Assembly (NCBI GenBank): GCA_937976305.1
Contig: CALJSB010000058.1
Location: 1-32,603 of the forward strand
Origin: an uncultured Acidimicrobiales bacterium
Lineage (GTDB): Bacteria > Actinomycetota > Acidimicrobiia > Acidimicrobiales > SZUA-35
Direction of reading: 5' to 3'
Length of the DNA: 32,603 nt
This document shows, piece by piece, positions 15,124-24,339 of the stretch; within the stretch, counting starts at the first letter, position 1, and each line of letters begins with the position of its first letter. Below the pieces are notes generated by a model. That model saw only the letters and a program-made list of their open reading frames with translations, did not search any database and had not been told where the DNA came from. A program made the translations under genes and the position numbers.

Positions 15124-16527
15124 ATGACAGTCACCCCCGACTCTCTTGATCTCGATCGTTACAAGCTCGGCTGGAGCGATGAAGAGGACTATGTCTTCAA
15201 GCCCAAGAAGGGGCTGAACGAAGAGATCATCCGCGAAATGTCGTGGATGAAGGGCGAGCCCGACTGGATGATCGACTTCCGGCTCAAGGCCTACCGAGCC
15301 TTCGGGAAGCGCCCGATGCCGAACTGGGGTGGCGACACCTCCGAGATCTTCTTCGACGACATCTTCTATTACATCAAGCCGACCGACGGCCAGGTTGATT
15401 CGTGGGATGACCTCCCCGATGCGATCAAGGACACCTACGAAAAGCTCGGCATCCCCGAGGCTGAACGGAAGTACCTCGCCGGCGTTACGGCTCAGTACGA
15501 GTCCGAGGTGGTCTTCCACCGCAACCGAGAAGACCTCGAGCGCCAAGGCGTGCTGTTCACCGACATGGATACGGCGCTGCGTGAATACCCCGAGATCGTC
15601 AAGCCCTACTTCGGTAAGATCATTCCGCCGAACGACAACAAGTTCTCGGCCCTGAACTCCTCGGTGTGGTCTGGCGGCTCGTTCATCTACGTCCCACCGG
15701 GCGTCGAAGTCGAGATGCCATTGCAGGCCTACTTCCGGATCAACGCCGAGAACATGGGTCAGTTTGAGCGCACCTTGATCATTGCCGACGAGGGCTCGAA
15801 GGTTCACTACATCGAGGGCTGCTCGGCTCCCGTCTACACCTCAGACTCGCTGCACTCCGCCGTGGTCGAGATCGTGGTCAAGCCGAGCGCTCACGTCACC
15901 TACACCACCATCCAGAACTGGTCCTCAAACGTCTTCAACCTGGTCACCAAGCGGGCCTACGTCGAGGCCGAGGGCCACATGGAGTGGATCGACGGCAACA
16001 TCGGTAGCCGCCTCACCATGAAGTACCCAGCCGTCTGGCTGGCAGGTCCGAAGGCAACCGGCGAGGTGTTGTCGGTCGCATACGCAGGACGAGGTCAGCA
16101 CCAAGACACCGGTGCCAAGATGGTCCATGCAGCACCCGAGACCTCATCGAAGATCGTCTCGAAGTCGATTTCGAAGGACGGTGGCCGCTCGAGCTACCGA
16201 GGCCTGGTCCGCGTTGAGGACGGCGCCTACGGGTGTAAGAGCCACGTGCAGTGTGATGCGCTCATCCTTGACGACGAGTCGATCTCCGACACCTATCCCT
16301 ACATGGAGATCGGTTCGCAGGACGCGCTCATCGGCCACGAGGCCACGGTCTCGAAGGTTGCCGATGAGCAACTCTTCTATCTGATGAGCCGTGGCTTGTC
16401 TGAGGAGCAGGCGATCGGCATGGTCGTCAACGGCTTCATCGAGCCGGTCACCCGCACCCTGCCGATGGAGTACGCCGTTGAGTGGAGCCGTCTCATCGAG
16501 CTCCAGATGGAAGGCTCAGTCGGTTAA
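15124..16527 (+). CDS. sufB: Fe-S cluster assembly scaffold protein SufB
   Basis: A 467-residue SufB, full length for the family. It builds Fe-S clusters in a complex with SufC and SufD. Clear family regions are [49 protein letters not shown], the C-terminal cysteine region [14 protein letters not shown], and [20 protein letters not shown]. There is a CAGGAG ribosome site 8 nt before the ATG. In most actinobacteria sufB is directly followed by sufD; here it stands alone, and the sufD-Rieske-sufC block starts about 9.2 kb downstream on the same strand. The leader has several dyads that may be regulatory. Confidence 0.97.
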   Translation: MTVTPDSLDLDRYKLGWSDEEDYVFKPKKGLNEEIIREMSWMKGEPDWMIDFRLKAYRAFGKRPMPNWGGDTSEIFFDDIFYYIKPTDGQVDSWDDLPDAIKDTYEKLGIPEAERKYLAGVTAQYESEVVFHRNREDLERQGVLFTDMDTALREYPEIVKPYFGKIIPPNDNKFSALNSSVWSGGSFIYVPPGVEVEMPLQAYFRINAENMGQFERTLIIADEGSKVHYIEGCSAPVYTSDSLHSAVVEIVVKPSAHVTYTTIQNWSSNVFNLVTKRAYVEAEGHMEWIDGNIGSRLTMKYPAVWLAGPKATGEVLSVAYAGRGQHQDTGAKMVHAAPETSSKIVSKSISKDGGRSSYRGLVRVEDGAYGCKSHVQCDALILDDESISDTYPYMEIGSQDALIGHEATVSKVADEQLFYLMSRGLSEEQAIGMVVNGFIEPVTRTLPMEYAVEWSRLIELQMEGSVG

Positions 16528-16605
16528 CCCCTCGGGGTTTCGCTGGAAAATATTCTCGACGCTCGGTAGCGTTTCGTCTCGGCGGACAAACGAGGAGACG
16601 AGACG

Positions 16606-17412
16606 ATGCGGGTTCGATCCATTGGGGCGGCCATCGTAATGGTCATGGGCATGGCGATATTTGCCATGCCCGCCGAAGCGCAAGGAAGATGCACCATCGT
16701 TGGCACGAGCGGCGACGACGTGCTGTACGGCACAGACGGCGACGATGTCATTTGCGCTGGCGCCGGGAACGATCGCATCCAGGGCGCCGGTGGAGACGAT
16801 GTCTTGTTCGGCGGACCGGGTAACGACACGTTGGTCGGAGGGGACGGCAACGATCGGCTCGTTGGTGATGATGGCAGCGACCGGCTGTTCGGCAACCGCG
16901 GTGACGATCGACTCGCCGGGCAGGGTGGCGGCGATTTTCTCGATGGCGGCGCAGGCAACGACGACATTTGGGGCGGAGACGGCGACGACCGCATCTTCGG
17001 CGGTGGCGGGTTCGATTCGCTGCTCGGTCAGAACGGCGACGACGAGATCTACGGCCACAGCGCGTCCGGGTCTTCGAACCAAGGTGACGGGATGAACGGC
17101 GGGGCAGGATTCGACCTGCTGGTTGGTTCGAACGGAGACGATACGTTCACGCCTGGTCCAGACGGCGCCCGAATGGTCGGCGGTGCTGGTCGAGACTTTG
17201 CAGGGTTTACCCGTGAAACCTCAGGCGTGATCGAGTTCATCGGAGGAGACGGTCCCGACGCCCTAGTCGTTGCGGGCTTGCCCGGTGCACCGATTACTTC
17301 GATCTTCTTCGATGGCGGCGCCGGCGCTGACTCGATTCGCTACTTCGACAACCAGGTCCCGCCGGACGTCGAACTGATTTCGGTCGAGTCCGAAAACTTT
17401 GGCGGCTTCTGA
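16606..17412 (+). CDS. Secreted RTX-type calcium-binding repeat protein
   Basis: A 268-residue protein with a typical signal peptide (MRVRS, then a hydrophobic stretch ending MPAEA before QGR). Residues about 33-148 are a run of at least ten glycine/aspartate nonapeptides of the GGxGxDxLx type (GGDGNDRL, GGAGNDDI and similar), which fold as a calcium-bound parallel beta-roll. Three cysteines lie near residues 28-50 or are scattered; the C-terminal third is a plain beta-rich region without repeats. There is no toxin or protease domain, and no type I secretion genes are nearby; export is probably by Sec. A GAGGAGA ribosome site precedes the ATG. It is monocistronic, with a strong terminator. 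Confidence 0.88.
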   Translation: MRVRSIGAAIVMVMGMAIFAMPAEAQGRCTIVGTSGDDVLYGTDGDDVICAGAGNDRIQGAGGDDVLFGGPGNDTLVGGDGNDRLVGDDGSDRLFGNRGDDRLAGQGGGDFLDGGAGNDDIWGGDGDDRIFGGGGFDSLLGQNGDDEIYGHSASGSSNQGDGMNGGAGFDLLVGSNGDDTFTPGPDGARMVGGAGRDFAGFTRETSGVIEFIGGDGPDALVVAGLPGAPITSIFFDGGAGADSIRYFDNQVPPDVELISVESENFGGF

Positions 17413-17468
17413 TTTGCGGTTCGTCGGCCGCGACGGTGCTCACTGGGAGCCGAAGGAGTAAAACAACG

Positions 17469-17492
17469 AAACCCGGGCCTCGGCCCGGGTTT
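17469..17492 (+). terminator. Intrinsic terminator of the RTX-type gene
   Basis: A perfect 10-bp stem, AAACCCGGGC with GCCCGGGTTT, closes a CTCG tetraloop, and the T-rich 3' side is followed by further Ts. It lies 57 bp after the stop codon. The symmetrical A/T ends let it work in both directions. Confidence 0.9.
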
Positions 17493-17506
17493 TGCTGATT
17501 TTGTGG

Positions 17507-17535
17507 TGAGCTCGCTGGGGTAAACAGCAAGCTCA
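17507..17535 (-). terminator. Hairpin after the MT0933-like gene
   Basis: TGAGCT and GCTG pair with CAGC and AGCTCA with a single C/A mismatch around a 7-nt loop. It lies 14 bp beyond the stop of the minus-strand gene, so it probably serves that gene. Confidence 0.6.
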
Positions 17536-17549
17536 GCTGAGAGCGTTCG

Positions 17550-17738
17550 CTACTCTGCGCCGCCGTCTTGGCCGGGGATCTTGTCGGTCATCTCTTCGGC
17601 CTTGTCGACCATGTCGGCAGCCTTGTCGCCGAGGTCACCAGGAAGCTTGTCGCCGTGCTCGGCAACCGCGTCCTTGGCCTTGTCGACCATGTCACCTGCA
17701 TTGGCAGCTGCATCTTTTGCTTTATCGAAGATTCCCAT
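17550..17738 (-). CDS. Small helical protein, MT0933/Rv0909 antitoxin-like
   Basis: A 62-residue, charged, alanine/aspartate/lysine-rich protein that starts MGIFDKAKDAAANAG and repeats DMVDKAKDAVAEHGDK-type helical segments. This matches the MT0933 (PF14013) family, often annotated as a putative antitoxin; no toxin gene lies beside it and the role of the family is doubtful. I chose ATG 17736-17738 because AGGAG lies just upstream. The open frame continues to 17921 but that part looks non-coding. It is divergent from the OmpA-type gene across 185 bp. Confidence 0.75.
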   Translation of the reverse strand: MGIFDKAKDAAANAGDMVDKAKDAVAEHGDKLPGDLGDKAADMVDKAEEMTDKIPGQDGGAE

Positions 17739-17923
17739 TTGGGGACTCCTTTTCTGGGGGATCACTATGTAGACGCCTAGTATTTCGCAAAAGTCGCGAC
17801 CTTTTGGGGGATCCCTCCGTCTAGGTCGTGTCACCCAAATTGTCCCTGCCGTCCGAATCGGTCGGTGGTCCACCGTTCGCCCGGCGAGGGGCCACCCTTG
17901 GGAAGGGGACAGAAAGGCCACTT

Positions 17924-19270
17924 ATGGAGTTTCTACGACGCGCTGACAAGCGTGTGTGGGGCTGGTCCGCACTCGCATGGCTCGTGATCTCGGTGCTTGG
18001 TGCCTTCTGGGCACTCCCGCACATTGAAGATGAGCTCGACGAAGAGTCGCTCGGTGTTGAGAGTTACACCTCCGCCGAGGGGGCAACCGTCGAGTGGAAC
18101 GGCAGAGATGGGTATCTGTCGGTTCCAGAAGGTACGGCAAACGCCGAGGAGATCGCAGCAGACCTTGCTGACATCACCGGCACTCGCGATGTCGAGATCG
18201 CCTTCACCGATGCACCGACGCCGGCGGCACCCGTCGCCGACCTCACGCCGGCTGATTTCGAAGTCGTCTGGGACGACGACGGTGTCGAAGGTGACGGCGT
18301 CGTGCCAAACGGCATGGGGAACGATCTCAACAGCTTGCTGGGAACCGGGGCAGATCTTGCGCCCGACCCGACCCGCTCGCTCGAAGATGGCACGGTCATG
18401 ACCTTGCGCTCAGATGTTGCCCCGCTGATCGGCGGATCGCTCGTCGCAGGCACCCTGACCGTGAGCGACGAAACGATCACGGTCACCGGTGTCGCACCGG
18501 ATGAAGCCACGCAGGCTGAAGTCGAAGCACAGCTCGACGCAGCAGGCGTCGCCAATACGATCAGGGTCGCGGACGCCACCCCAGCAGTGTTTGACGTGAC
18601 GTGGGTCGACTCCGGTATCGAACAGAGCGGCGACGCACCGACTGAACTCAGCGATGCGGTCACAGACCTCGGCGTAGCGTCTCCAGCCACGGCCGACGGA
18701 TTGACGTTCGGCGACAACGTGAGCCCAGCCCTCGAGGCCCTGGCTCCGCTCGTCGGCAACGAGCTGGTGTCCGGCAATGTGAGCGTGAACGACGCCGAGG
18801 TGGTCATCACCGGCACGGCACCGAATCAAGACGCCCTCGATGCTGCTGAGTCTGCACTGGCTGGCCTTGATGCCACGGTGAATCTCCGGCTCGATGGCGG
18901 AGCAGCAGCGCAAGCAAGCATTGATGACCTGCTCGCCCTCGACAAGATCGAGTTCGTCTCTGGCACGGCAACGCCGACCGCTGAGACCGAAGCAATCATC
19001 GATGAAGTCGCTGCCGTGCTCACCGAGTTCCCCGACGTCACCATTGATGTGATCGGACACACCGACTCCCAGGGTGACGATGCAGCAAACCAAGCACTGA
19101 GTGAGGCCCGAGCGACAGCAGTTGTCGATGGACTCGTGGCCAGAGGAATAGACGCCTCCCGAATGACGGCGAGTGGTCTCGGTGAAACAGAGCCGATTGA
19201 CACCAACGACACCGCCGAAGGAAGACAAACAAACCGGCGAGTAGAAATCGATGCGAAGGAGAGCAACTGA
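17924..19270 (+). CDS. Membrane-anchored OmpA-domain protein with BON-like repeats (ArfA/OmpATb-like)
   Basis: A 448-residue protein. Residues about 12-32 form one membrane helix (WGWSALAWLVISVLGAFWAL). Then come repeated BON-like beta/alpha modules: two stretches starting ADFEVVWDDDGVE and AVFDVTWVDSGIE share the same layout. Finally an OmpA peptidoglycan-binding domain occupies about 345-445, with TIDVIGHTDSQGDD and the terminal EGRQTNRRVEI motif whose Asp/Arg bind diaminopimelate. The order matches mycobacterial ArfA (OmpATb). I chose ATG 17924, with AGAAAGG upstream. The stop overlaps the next gene's start (TGATG), so the two are translationally coupled and probably work together. Confidence 0.88.
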   Translation: MEFLRRADKRVWGWSALAWLVISVLGAFWALPHIEDELDEESLGVESYTSAEGATVEWNGRDGYLSVPEGTANAEEIAADLADITGTRDVEIAFTDAPTPAAPVADLTPADFEVVWDDDGVEGDGVVPNGMGNDLNSLLGTGADLAPDPTRSLEDGTVMTLRSDVAPLIGGSLVAGTLTVSDETITVTGVAPDEATQAEVEAQLDAAGVANTIRVADATPAVFDVTWVDSGIEQSGDAPTELSDAVTDLGVASPATADGLTFGDNVSPALEALAPLVGNELVSGNVSVNDAEVVITGTAPNQDALDAAESALAGLDATVNLRLDGGAAAQASIDDLLALDKIEFVSGTATPTAETEAIIDEVAAVLTEFPDVTIDVIGHTDSQGDDAANQALSEARATAVVDGLVARGIDASRMTASGLGETEPIDTNDTAEGRQTNRRVEIDAKESN

Positions 19271-22200
19271 TGGATTGGTTCCCCGACATGTTCTGGCTGT
19301 TCCTGGAGTGGTGGGTCTGGCCCCTGCTCGGACTGCTGACTGGCTTGGCAATTGCGTGGTGGTTCTGGCGTCGCCCATGGCGTCGCCGTGAGGTCGAGAC
19401 CGAGGTCGCATTGAAAGAGATGCGCCATGAACGAGCCGGACTGCGGTTCGATCTCGACGAAGCTCAGGCCAGCCTCAACGATCACGATCTCGCTGTGAGC
19501 GGTCTTCGGGCCGACCTTGCTGCCAAAGATGCTCGGGTCTACGAGCTCGAGCCGATCGCAGCATCGTTGCCGACCCTCGAGGGCGAGCGCGACGGCTTGG
19601 CGGCCCGAGTGGCCGAACTCGAAGGCGAACTGGCAACAGTCAGTTCGTCCTCCGCTGAGTCAAACAATCAGTTCCTTGCGCTGAAGTCAGACTTCGACGG
19701 AGCCAACAGCCGAGTCGCCGCCCTCGATGCAGACCTGGCGGCAAGCCGGAGTCGTGTCGAGCAGCTCGAGGGCTCGTTGGCTGATGCCAACGCCCGGGTC
19801 GCCGATCTCGAACCGGTTGCCGGGCGAGTGGGCGACCTCGAGAGCCAGCTCGCTTCGCAAGGCGCATCGACTGAGGGACTCCAGGGTGAGCTCTCTGCGG
19901 CTCAGGCTCGAATTGGTGAACTCGAAGGTCAGGTCGCTTCTGCCAATGCATCGACGCAAGAACTCGGATCAGTTCGGACCGATCTCGAGTCGGGCATCGC
20001 CACCCGCGATGCCCGAATTGCCGAACTCGAGTCCGATGCTGCACGTCTTGGTGCCGAGGCGGTCGACTTCCGATCGTCGATCGACGGCAAGACGGCACGA
20101 ATCAGCGAGCTCGAAGCTGAGCTCAACTCTCGCGATTCTCAGATTGCCGAGCTTTCGCCGCTGAAGGGTGAGGTCAGTTCTTCTGCTGATCGCATCGCGT
20201 CGCTTGAAGCGGACCTCGAGGCGGCCCGTTCTGTGTCTGGCTCGCTTCAGGCCGATGTCGATGCCAAGGACGGCCGGATTGGTGAGCTCGAAGCTCAACT
20301 CAACGACCGGGGTCAAAAGGTCAATGAGTTGCAGGGTCTTGTCGGCACACGCGAGACGCGGGCCAGCGAACTCGAAACTGACGTGCAGGCCAAGCAGGGT
20401 CGTATCGCTGAGCTCGAAGGTGAGTTGGCGGATGCGAATGCTCGGGCTGGTCAGATTGGTGGCCTAGAGGGCCGGATTGGTGAGCTCGAAGGTGAGCTTG
20501 CGGATGCGAATGCACGGGCTGGTCAGGTTGGTGGTCTGCAGGGTCGGATTGGTGAGCTCGAGGGTGAGCTTGCGGATGCGAATGCACGGGCGGGCCAAGT
20601 TGGTGGCCTCGAAGGGCGCGTGAAGGAGCTCGAAGGTCAACTCTCAGGATCCGCTGGCAGGATCGGAGAGCTCGAAAAGGAGCTCGCTGGCGCCAAGAGC
20701 CAGTCGACCGATCTCGGCAACCAGGTCAACACTCTCAAGGGCCGAGTCGCTGGCTTGTCCCCGCTTGAGGGGCAGGTGTCGGCGCTCGAAGAGAGTCTGT
20801 CGGGCGAGAAGAAGAAGACCGGTGCCCTTTCCGGCGATGTTGCTGACCGAGACAACACGATCGCCAGCTTGAGGTCCGATCTCGATGCGGCGAAAGCGGC
20901 CACGGCAGCGGCTCAGCAGCAACGGTCTGCTCTCGAAAAGGAAAAGGCAGCAGCCGATGCTGCAGCGGCGGAAGCTGCTGCAGCCCGCGATGCGGCCGAA
21001 AAGGCAAAAGCCAAGGCGCTCGAAGCGAAGGCTGCTGCCGACGCAGCCCGAGCTGAAGCCGAGGCGGCCCAGGCTGCTGCTGAAGCAGCAATGCCGATCG
21101 AGATCGGCGACAACGACGCATTCGCTCTGCGGATGTCGGCACTGGGGAGCGACCGAGACCTCGGCTACAGCGATGATCTCAAGGAGATCAAGGGCGTCGG
21201 TCCGAAGATGGAAGAGATGTTGCACAGCAACGGTCTCAAGACCTTCTACCAGGTTGCTCTGCTCGATCAAGGCGCCGTCAATGCGCTCGAGGCTCGCATC
21301 GAAGCCTTCCCGGGACGCATCCGTCGTGACGACTGGGTTCCACAAGCCGCCGGGCTCCACCTCGACCATCACGGTGAGGATCTGCTTGGCCAAGTGACGA
21401 TCGAACCGTCACCAGAGCGTCAAGCCATGCTCGAGGCTGGTCACGCTGACTTCTTCGAAGCTCGGCTTGCTGCCGTGGCTGCGGGTCGTCAGCTCGACTA
21501 CACCGATGATCTCAAGGAGATCAAGGGCGTCGGGCCGAAGCTCGAGGGCGTGCTTCACGACAACGGACTACGAACCTTCTACCAAGTTGCGTTGCTCGAC
21601 GATGCTTCAGTCGACGATCTCGAGGATCGCATCGATACGTTCCCCGGCCGGGTTCGTCGTGACGACTGGGTGCCTCAAGCAGGCCAGTTGCACGGCGTGC
21701 ATCACGCCGAAGACATCGTCGATCAGGTCACGATCCCGTGGTACCGCGGCATCGGCCCCGGTGGAAACCAAGGACTCGATGCACGGTTGCGGGCGATCAA
21801 CGCAGCCCGCTCAGCGGACCGTCCCGATGATCTGAAGCCCATCAAGGGCGTCGGCAAGAAGATTTCCGATGCGCTGGCCGAAGAGAACATCACGACCTTC
21901 TACCAACTCGCCTTGCTCGATGATTCGAGCGTTGATGAGCTCGAGGGTCGACTCGGGGTGAAGGAAGGCCGTATCCGAAACGAGAACTGGGTGCCACAAG
22001 CCGCTCAGCTCCACTTCGAGACCCGGAACGAAGAGATCTACGACCTCGTCGAAATCGAGTCGGTGTATGCCGATGACTTCGATCGCCAGATGATGGAGAA
22101 CGCGCGAGGTCGCAAGTTCAACTACAAGGACGATCTCAAGCTCATCAGTGGTGTTGGTCCGAAGATGGAGAAGATGCTGAACGGAGCCGGTCTCACCACC

Positions 22201-22335
22201 TTCCTCCAGGTCTCACTCCTGAAGGGCCCAGGTATCGAAGCGCTCAACGATCGTCTCGAGTTCTTCCCTGGTCGCATCGAGCGTGACGACTGGGTAGGTC
22301 AAGCGGCCAAGCTTCACACCTTCGCCCACGGCTAA
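19270..22335 (+). CDS. Membrane-anchored long coiled-coil protein with four C-terminal helix-hairpin-helix modules
   Basis: A 1021-residue protein of unusual build. Residues 1-37 are a tryptophan-rich membrane anchor (FWLFLEWWVWPLLGLLTG, then WRRPWRRR). About 40-560 is continuous coiled coil made of xxELExxL units, including three near-identical 24-residue repeats at 378-449. About 560-612 is an Ala/Lys/Glu-rich helix. From about 615 to the end there are four copies of an 85-110-residue module, each with DDLKEIKGVGPKMEEML (a helix-hairpin-helix), a TFYQVALLD helix and a FPGRIRRDDWVPQA segment. Such hairpins bind DNA or proteins without sequence specificity. It is translationally coupled to the OmpA gene. 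A tether between envelope and nucleoid is possible; the function is unknown. Confidence 0.85.
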   Translation: MDWFPDMFWLFLEWWVWPLLGLLTGLAIAWWFWRRPWRRREVETEVALKEMRHERAGLRFDLDEAQASLNDHDLAVSGLRADLAAKDARVYELEPIAASLPTLEGERDGLAARVAELEGELATVSSSSAESNNQFLALKSDFDGANSRVAALDADLAASRSRVEQLEGSLADANARVADLEPVAGRVGDLESQLASQGASTEGLQGELSAAQARIGELEGQVASANASTQELGSVRTDLESGIATRDARIAELESDAARLGAEAVDFRSSIDGKTARISELEAELNSRDSQIAELSPLKGEVSSSADRIASLEADLEAARSVSGSLQADVDAKDGRIGELEAQLNDRGQKVNELQGLVGTRETRASELETDVQAKQGRIAELEGELADANARAGQIGGLEGRIGELEGELADANARAGQVGGLQGRIGELEGELADANARAGQVGGLEGRVKELEGQLSGSAGRIGELEKELAGAKSQSTDLGNQVNTLKGRVAGLSPLEGQVSALEESLSGEKKKTGALSGDVADRDNTIASLRSDLDAAKAATAAAQQQRSALEKEKAAADAAAAEAAAARDAAEKAKAKALEAKAAADAARAEAEAAQAAAEAAMPIEIGDNDAFALRMSALGSDRDLGYSDDLKEIKGVGPKMEEMLHSNGLKTFYQVALLDQGAVNALEARIEAFPGRIRRDDWVPQAAGLHLDHHGEDLLGQVTIEPSPERQAMLEAGHADFFEARLAAVAAGRQLDYTDDLKEIKGVGPKLEGVLHDNGLRTFYQVALLDDASVDDLEDRIDTFPGRVRRDDWVPQAGQLHGVHHAEDIVDQVTIPWYRGIGPGGNQGLDARLRAINAARSADRPDDLKPIKGVGKKISDALAEENITTFYQLALLDDSSVDELEGRLGVKEGRIRNENWVPQAAQLHFETRNEEIYDLVEIESVYADDFDRQMMENARGRKFNYKDDLKLISGVGPKMEKMLNGAGLTTFLQVSLLKGPGIEALNDRLEFFPGRIERDDWVGQAAKLHTFAHG
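20401..20616 (+). repeat. Three 72-bp tandem repeats in the coiled coil
   Basis: Three in-frame copies encode RIAELEGELADANARAGQ-type units of 24 residues, with only a few substitutions at DNA level. A 24-residue period is not a multiple of seven, so the repeats must include a stutter in the heptad pattern. Confidence 0.9.
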
Positions 22336-22397
22336 ACCTCGAACTGGAGTCTCTCACCGTCTGAAACGCCGGTGGGAGGCTCCAGAACCGAGGTTTT
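22335..22397 (+). terminator. Intrinsic terminator, copy B of a repeated hairpin element
   Basis: The outer stem AACCTCG (22335-22341) pairs with CGAGGTT (22389-22395), then CTGGAG with CTCCAG, then CTCTCACCG with CGGTGGGAG (one G-T pair), closing a 10-nt loop; a run of five Ts follows. It begins at the last base of the TAA stop. The core CCGTCTGAAACGCCGGT at 22357-22373 is identical to the minus strand of 1829-1845. Confidence 0.88.
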
Positions 22398-22539
22398 TCG
22401 CTCGGGGAGTGGCCAGGCGGACGTTTTGGCCCGGCTGAGCGGGCCAGCTTCATGACCGATTGGTGACCGTCGGTGGCGGAAATGTGTCGAATGAGTGACG
22501 CAGGGAACTGCGGCTCGATTGCGTTCGCCAGACACCACC

Positions 22540-24327
22540 ATGAACGCACATGAGCAAGAGACGCAGATTTCCCCGGCGGTCAAGAATGCAGGCTCGAGCC
22601 GAACCAGGCTCAGCCGTTTGACTGCTCTTCTCCTTGCACTTGCCCTTGGGGCAAGCGCCTGTGGCAGCCAAGACAACGATGACGATGCCGGTGTCGCCGA
22701 CGACTTCGAGCGAGTCGAACAGTCTGACAGCAGCAGCGACGCCGAAGAAGAATTCATCAGTGGTTCTGACACCACCGAGGCCTCCCGGTCAGACGAGGCC
22801 GAAGGCTCCGTAGATGAAGACGCCGCGATGGAAGACGAAGAAGACGCCATGGAGGAATCGGCATCGGTTGACGCCGAAGATGGCTTCGACATCGTCGAGG
22901 ACGACTCAGCGGATGAGGCCGAGAGCTCCGATGGCGGGTTCTTCATCGTCGACGAAGAAGACGAGACCGACAAAGAAGACGACAACACCTTCCAGGACTA
23001 CGGCGTCCGCCCGTTCGTCGAGGCCAGCCAGGACCCGCTGTCGACCTTCGCTCTCGATGTCGACACAGCGAGCTACACGATCTCACAGCAGTGGCTGAGC
23101 CAGGGTTCCCTGCCGCCGGCAGAGTCCGTGCGAGTCGAAGAGTTCGTCAACTCCTTCGACTACGACTACCGAGCACCAGACGAAGGCCTCACGGCAATCG
23201 CCGATGGCGGACCATCGCCGTTCAACGACGGCAACGTCATCGTGCGCATCGGTGTGCAGGCGGAGGACGTCTCGAATCGTGAGCGGCCAAACGCCAACCT
23301 CACCTTCGTGATCGACACCTCTGGCTCGATGGACCGTGACAACCGGCTCGGCCTCGTCAAGGAGTCGCTGACTCGCCTCGTCGAGCAGCTCGACCGTGGC
23401 GACAAGATCGCCATCGTCACCTACTCGAACGACGCCGAGATCGTCCTCGAGCCCACCGACATTCGTGACGAGGACGAGATTCTCGACGCCATCGACTCAC
23501 TGCGGCCGGACGGCTCGACCAACTTCGAGGCCGGCCTCGAAGCCGCCTACGACTTGGCCAACGAGACCTTCGACTCTGACGAGATCAATCGAGTGATCTT
23601 GGCTTCTGACGGTGTTGCCAACGCCGGCGTCACCGATCCAGACGCCCTCGTGGCCAGTATCCGTGAGGACGCTGACCGAGGCATCCAGCTGGTGACCCTC
23701 GGCGTTGGCATGGGCAACTTCAATGACGTCGTGCTCGAGACCCTCGCCGACGACGGTGACGGCTTCTACGCCTATATCAACACCATCGAGGAAGCCGACA
23801 AGCTGTTCGGTGAGGACCTTGTGGGCACGCTGCTGACCGTCGCCATCGATGGCAAGATCCAGGTCGAATGGAATGAAGATGTCGTCGACGAGTACCGCCT
23901 TCTCGGCTTCGAGAACCGGGCCGTTCGTGACGACGACTTCCGCAACGATGCTGTCGATGCCGGTGAGATCGGCGCCGATCACCAGGTGACCGCCATCTAC
24001 GAGCTGGACCTCCACCGAGGCGTTCGTGATAGCGAGAGCCTCGGCACCGCCGCCCTTCGCTGGGAAGATCCAGAGACCGGCGAGGTCATCGAAGGTCAGC
24101 TCGGTCTGGACGTCTCCATCATCGAAGACTCATGGGCCGACACCCGTGAAGACTTCCGGCTCGCCGTCACGGTTGCCTCATTTGCCGAGATCCTCCGGAA
24201 CAGCCAGTACGCCGAGGAGATCAACCTCGACCAGGTGCGGGCCGAAGCCGAAGCCCTCAGCAGCCGTGACGATGAGGTCGAGACCCTCGTCGAGATGATC
24301 GAGCAAGCCCAGGACCTGGGCCTCTAG
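22540..24327 (+). CDS. VWA-domain lipoprotein (YfbK-like)
   Basis: A 595-residue exported protein. An N-terminal charged stretch and hydrophobic LTALLLALALGASAC give a lipoprotein-type signal with C as the first mature residue. About 110 very acidic Asp/Glu/Ser-rich residues follow and look disordered. Next is the VWA-associated N-terminal region (DPLSTFALDVDTASYTISQQ, VEEFVNSFDYDY), then a von Willebrand A domain with an intact MIDAS DTSGS near residue 259, and a C-terminal domain of DUF3520 type ending in LVEMIEQAQDL. ATG 22540 was preferred to GTG 22495. Such proteins sit on the cell surface and bind metal-dependent ligands; the ligand is unknown. It is followed by two hairpins. Confidence 0.88.
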   Translation: MNAHEQETQISPAVKNAGSSRTRLSRLTALLLALALGASACGSQDNDDDAGVADDFERVEQSDSSSDAEEEFISGSDTTEASRSDEAEGSVDEDAAMEDEEDAMEESASVDAEDGFDIVEDDSADEAESSDGGFFIVDEEDETDKEDDNTFQDYGVRPFVEASQDPLSTFALDVDTASYTISQQWLSQGSLPPAESVRVEEFVNSFDYDYRAPDEGLTAIADGGPSPFNDGNVIVRIGVQAEDVSNRERPNANLTFVIDTSGSMDRDNRLGLVKESLTRLVEQLDRGDKIAIVTYSNDAEIVLEPTDIRDEDEILDAIDSLRPDGSTNFEAGLEAAYDLANETFDSDEINRVILASDGVANAGVTDPDALVASIREDADRGIQLVTLGVGMGNFNDVVLETLADDGDGFYAYINTIEEADKLFGEDLVGTLLTVAIDGKIQVEWNEDVVDEYRLLGFENRAVRDDDFRNDAVDAGEIGADHQVTAIYELDLHRGVRDSESLGTAALRWEDPETGEVIEGQLGLDVSIIEDSWADTREDFRLAVTVASFAEILRNSQYAEEINLDQVRAEAEALSSRDDEVETLVEMIEQAQDLGL

Positions 24328-24339
24328 CTCGAAAGGGGA

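Noticed and set aside
17550..17738. Toxin-antitoxin module at the MT0933-like gene
   Set aside because: No toxin-like gene flanks it; the neighbours are an RTX-type protein and an OmpA protein, so only the small protein is reported.
18410..19411. Minus-strand 333-residue ORF
   Set aside because: Antisense to the OmpA-domain gene, which has clear motifs, and it overlaps the coupled start of the next gene.
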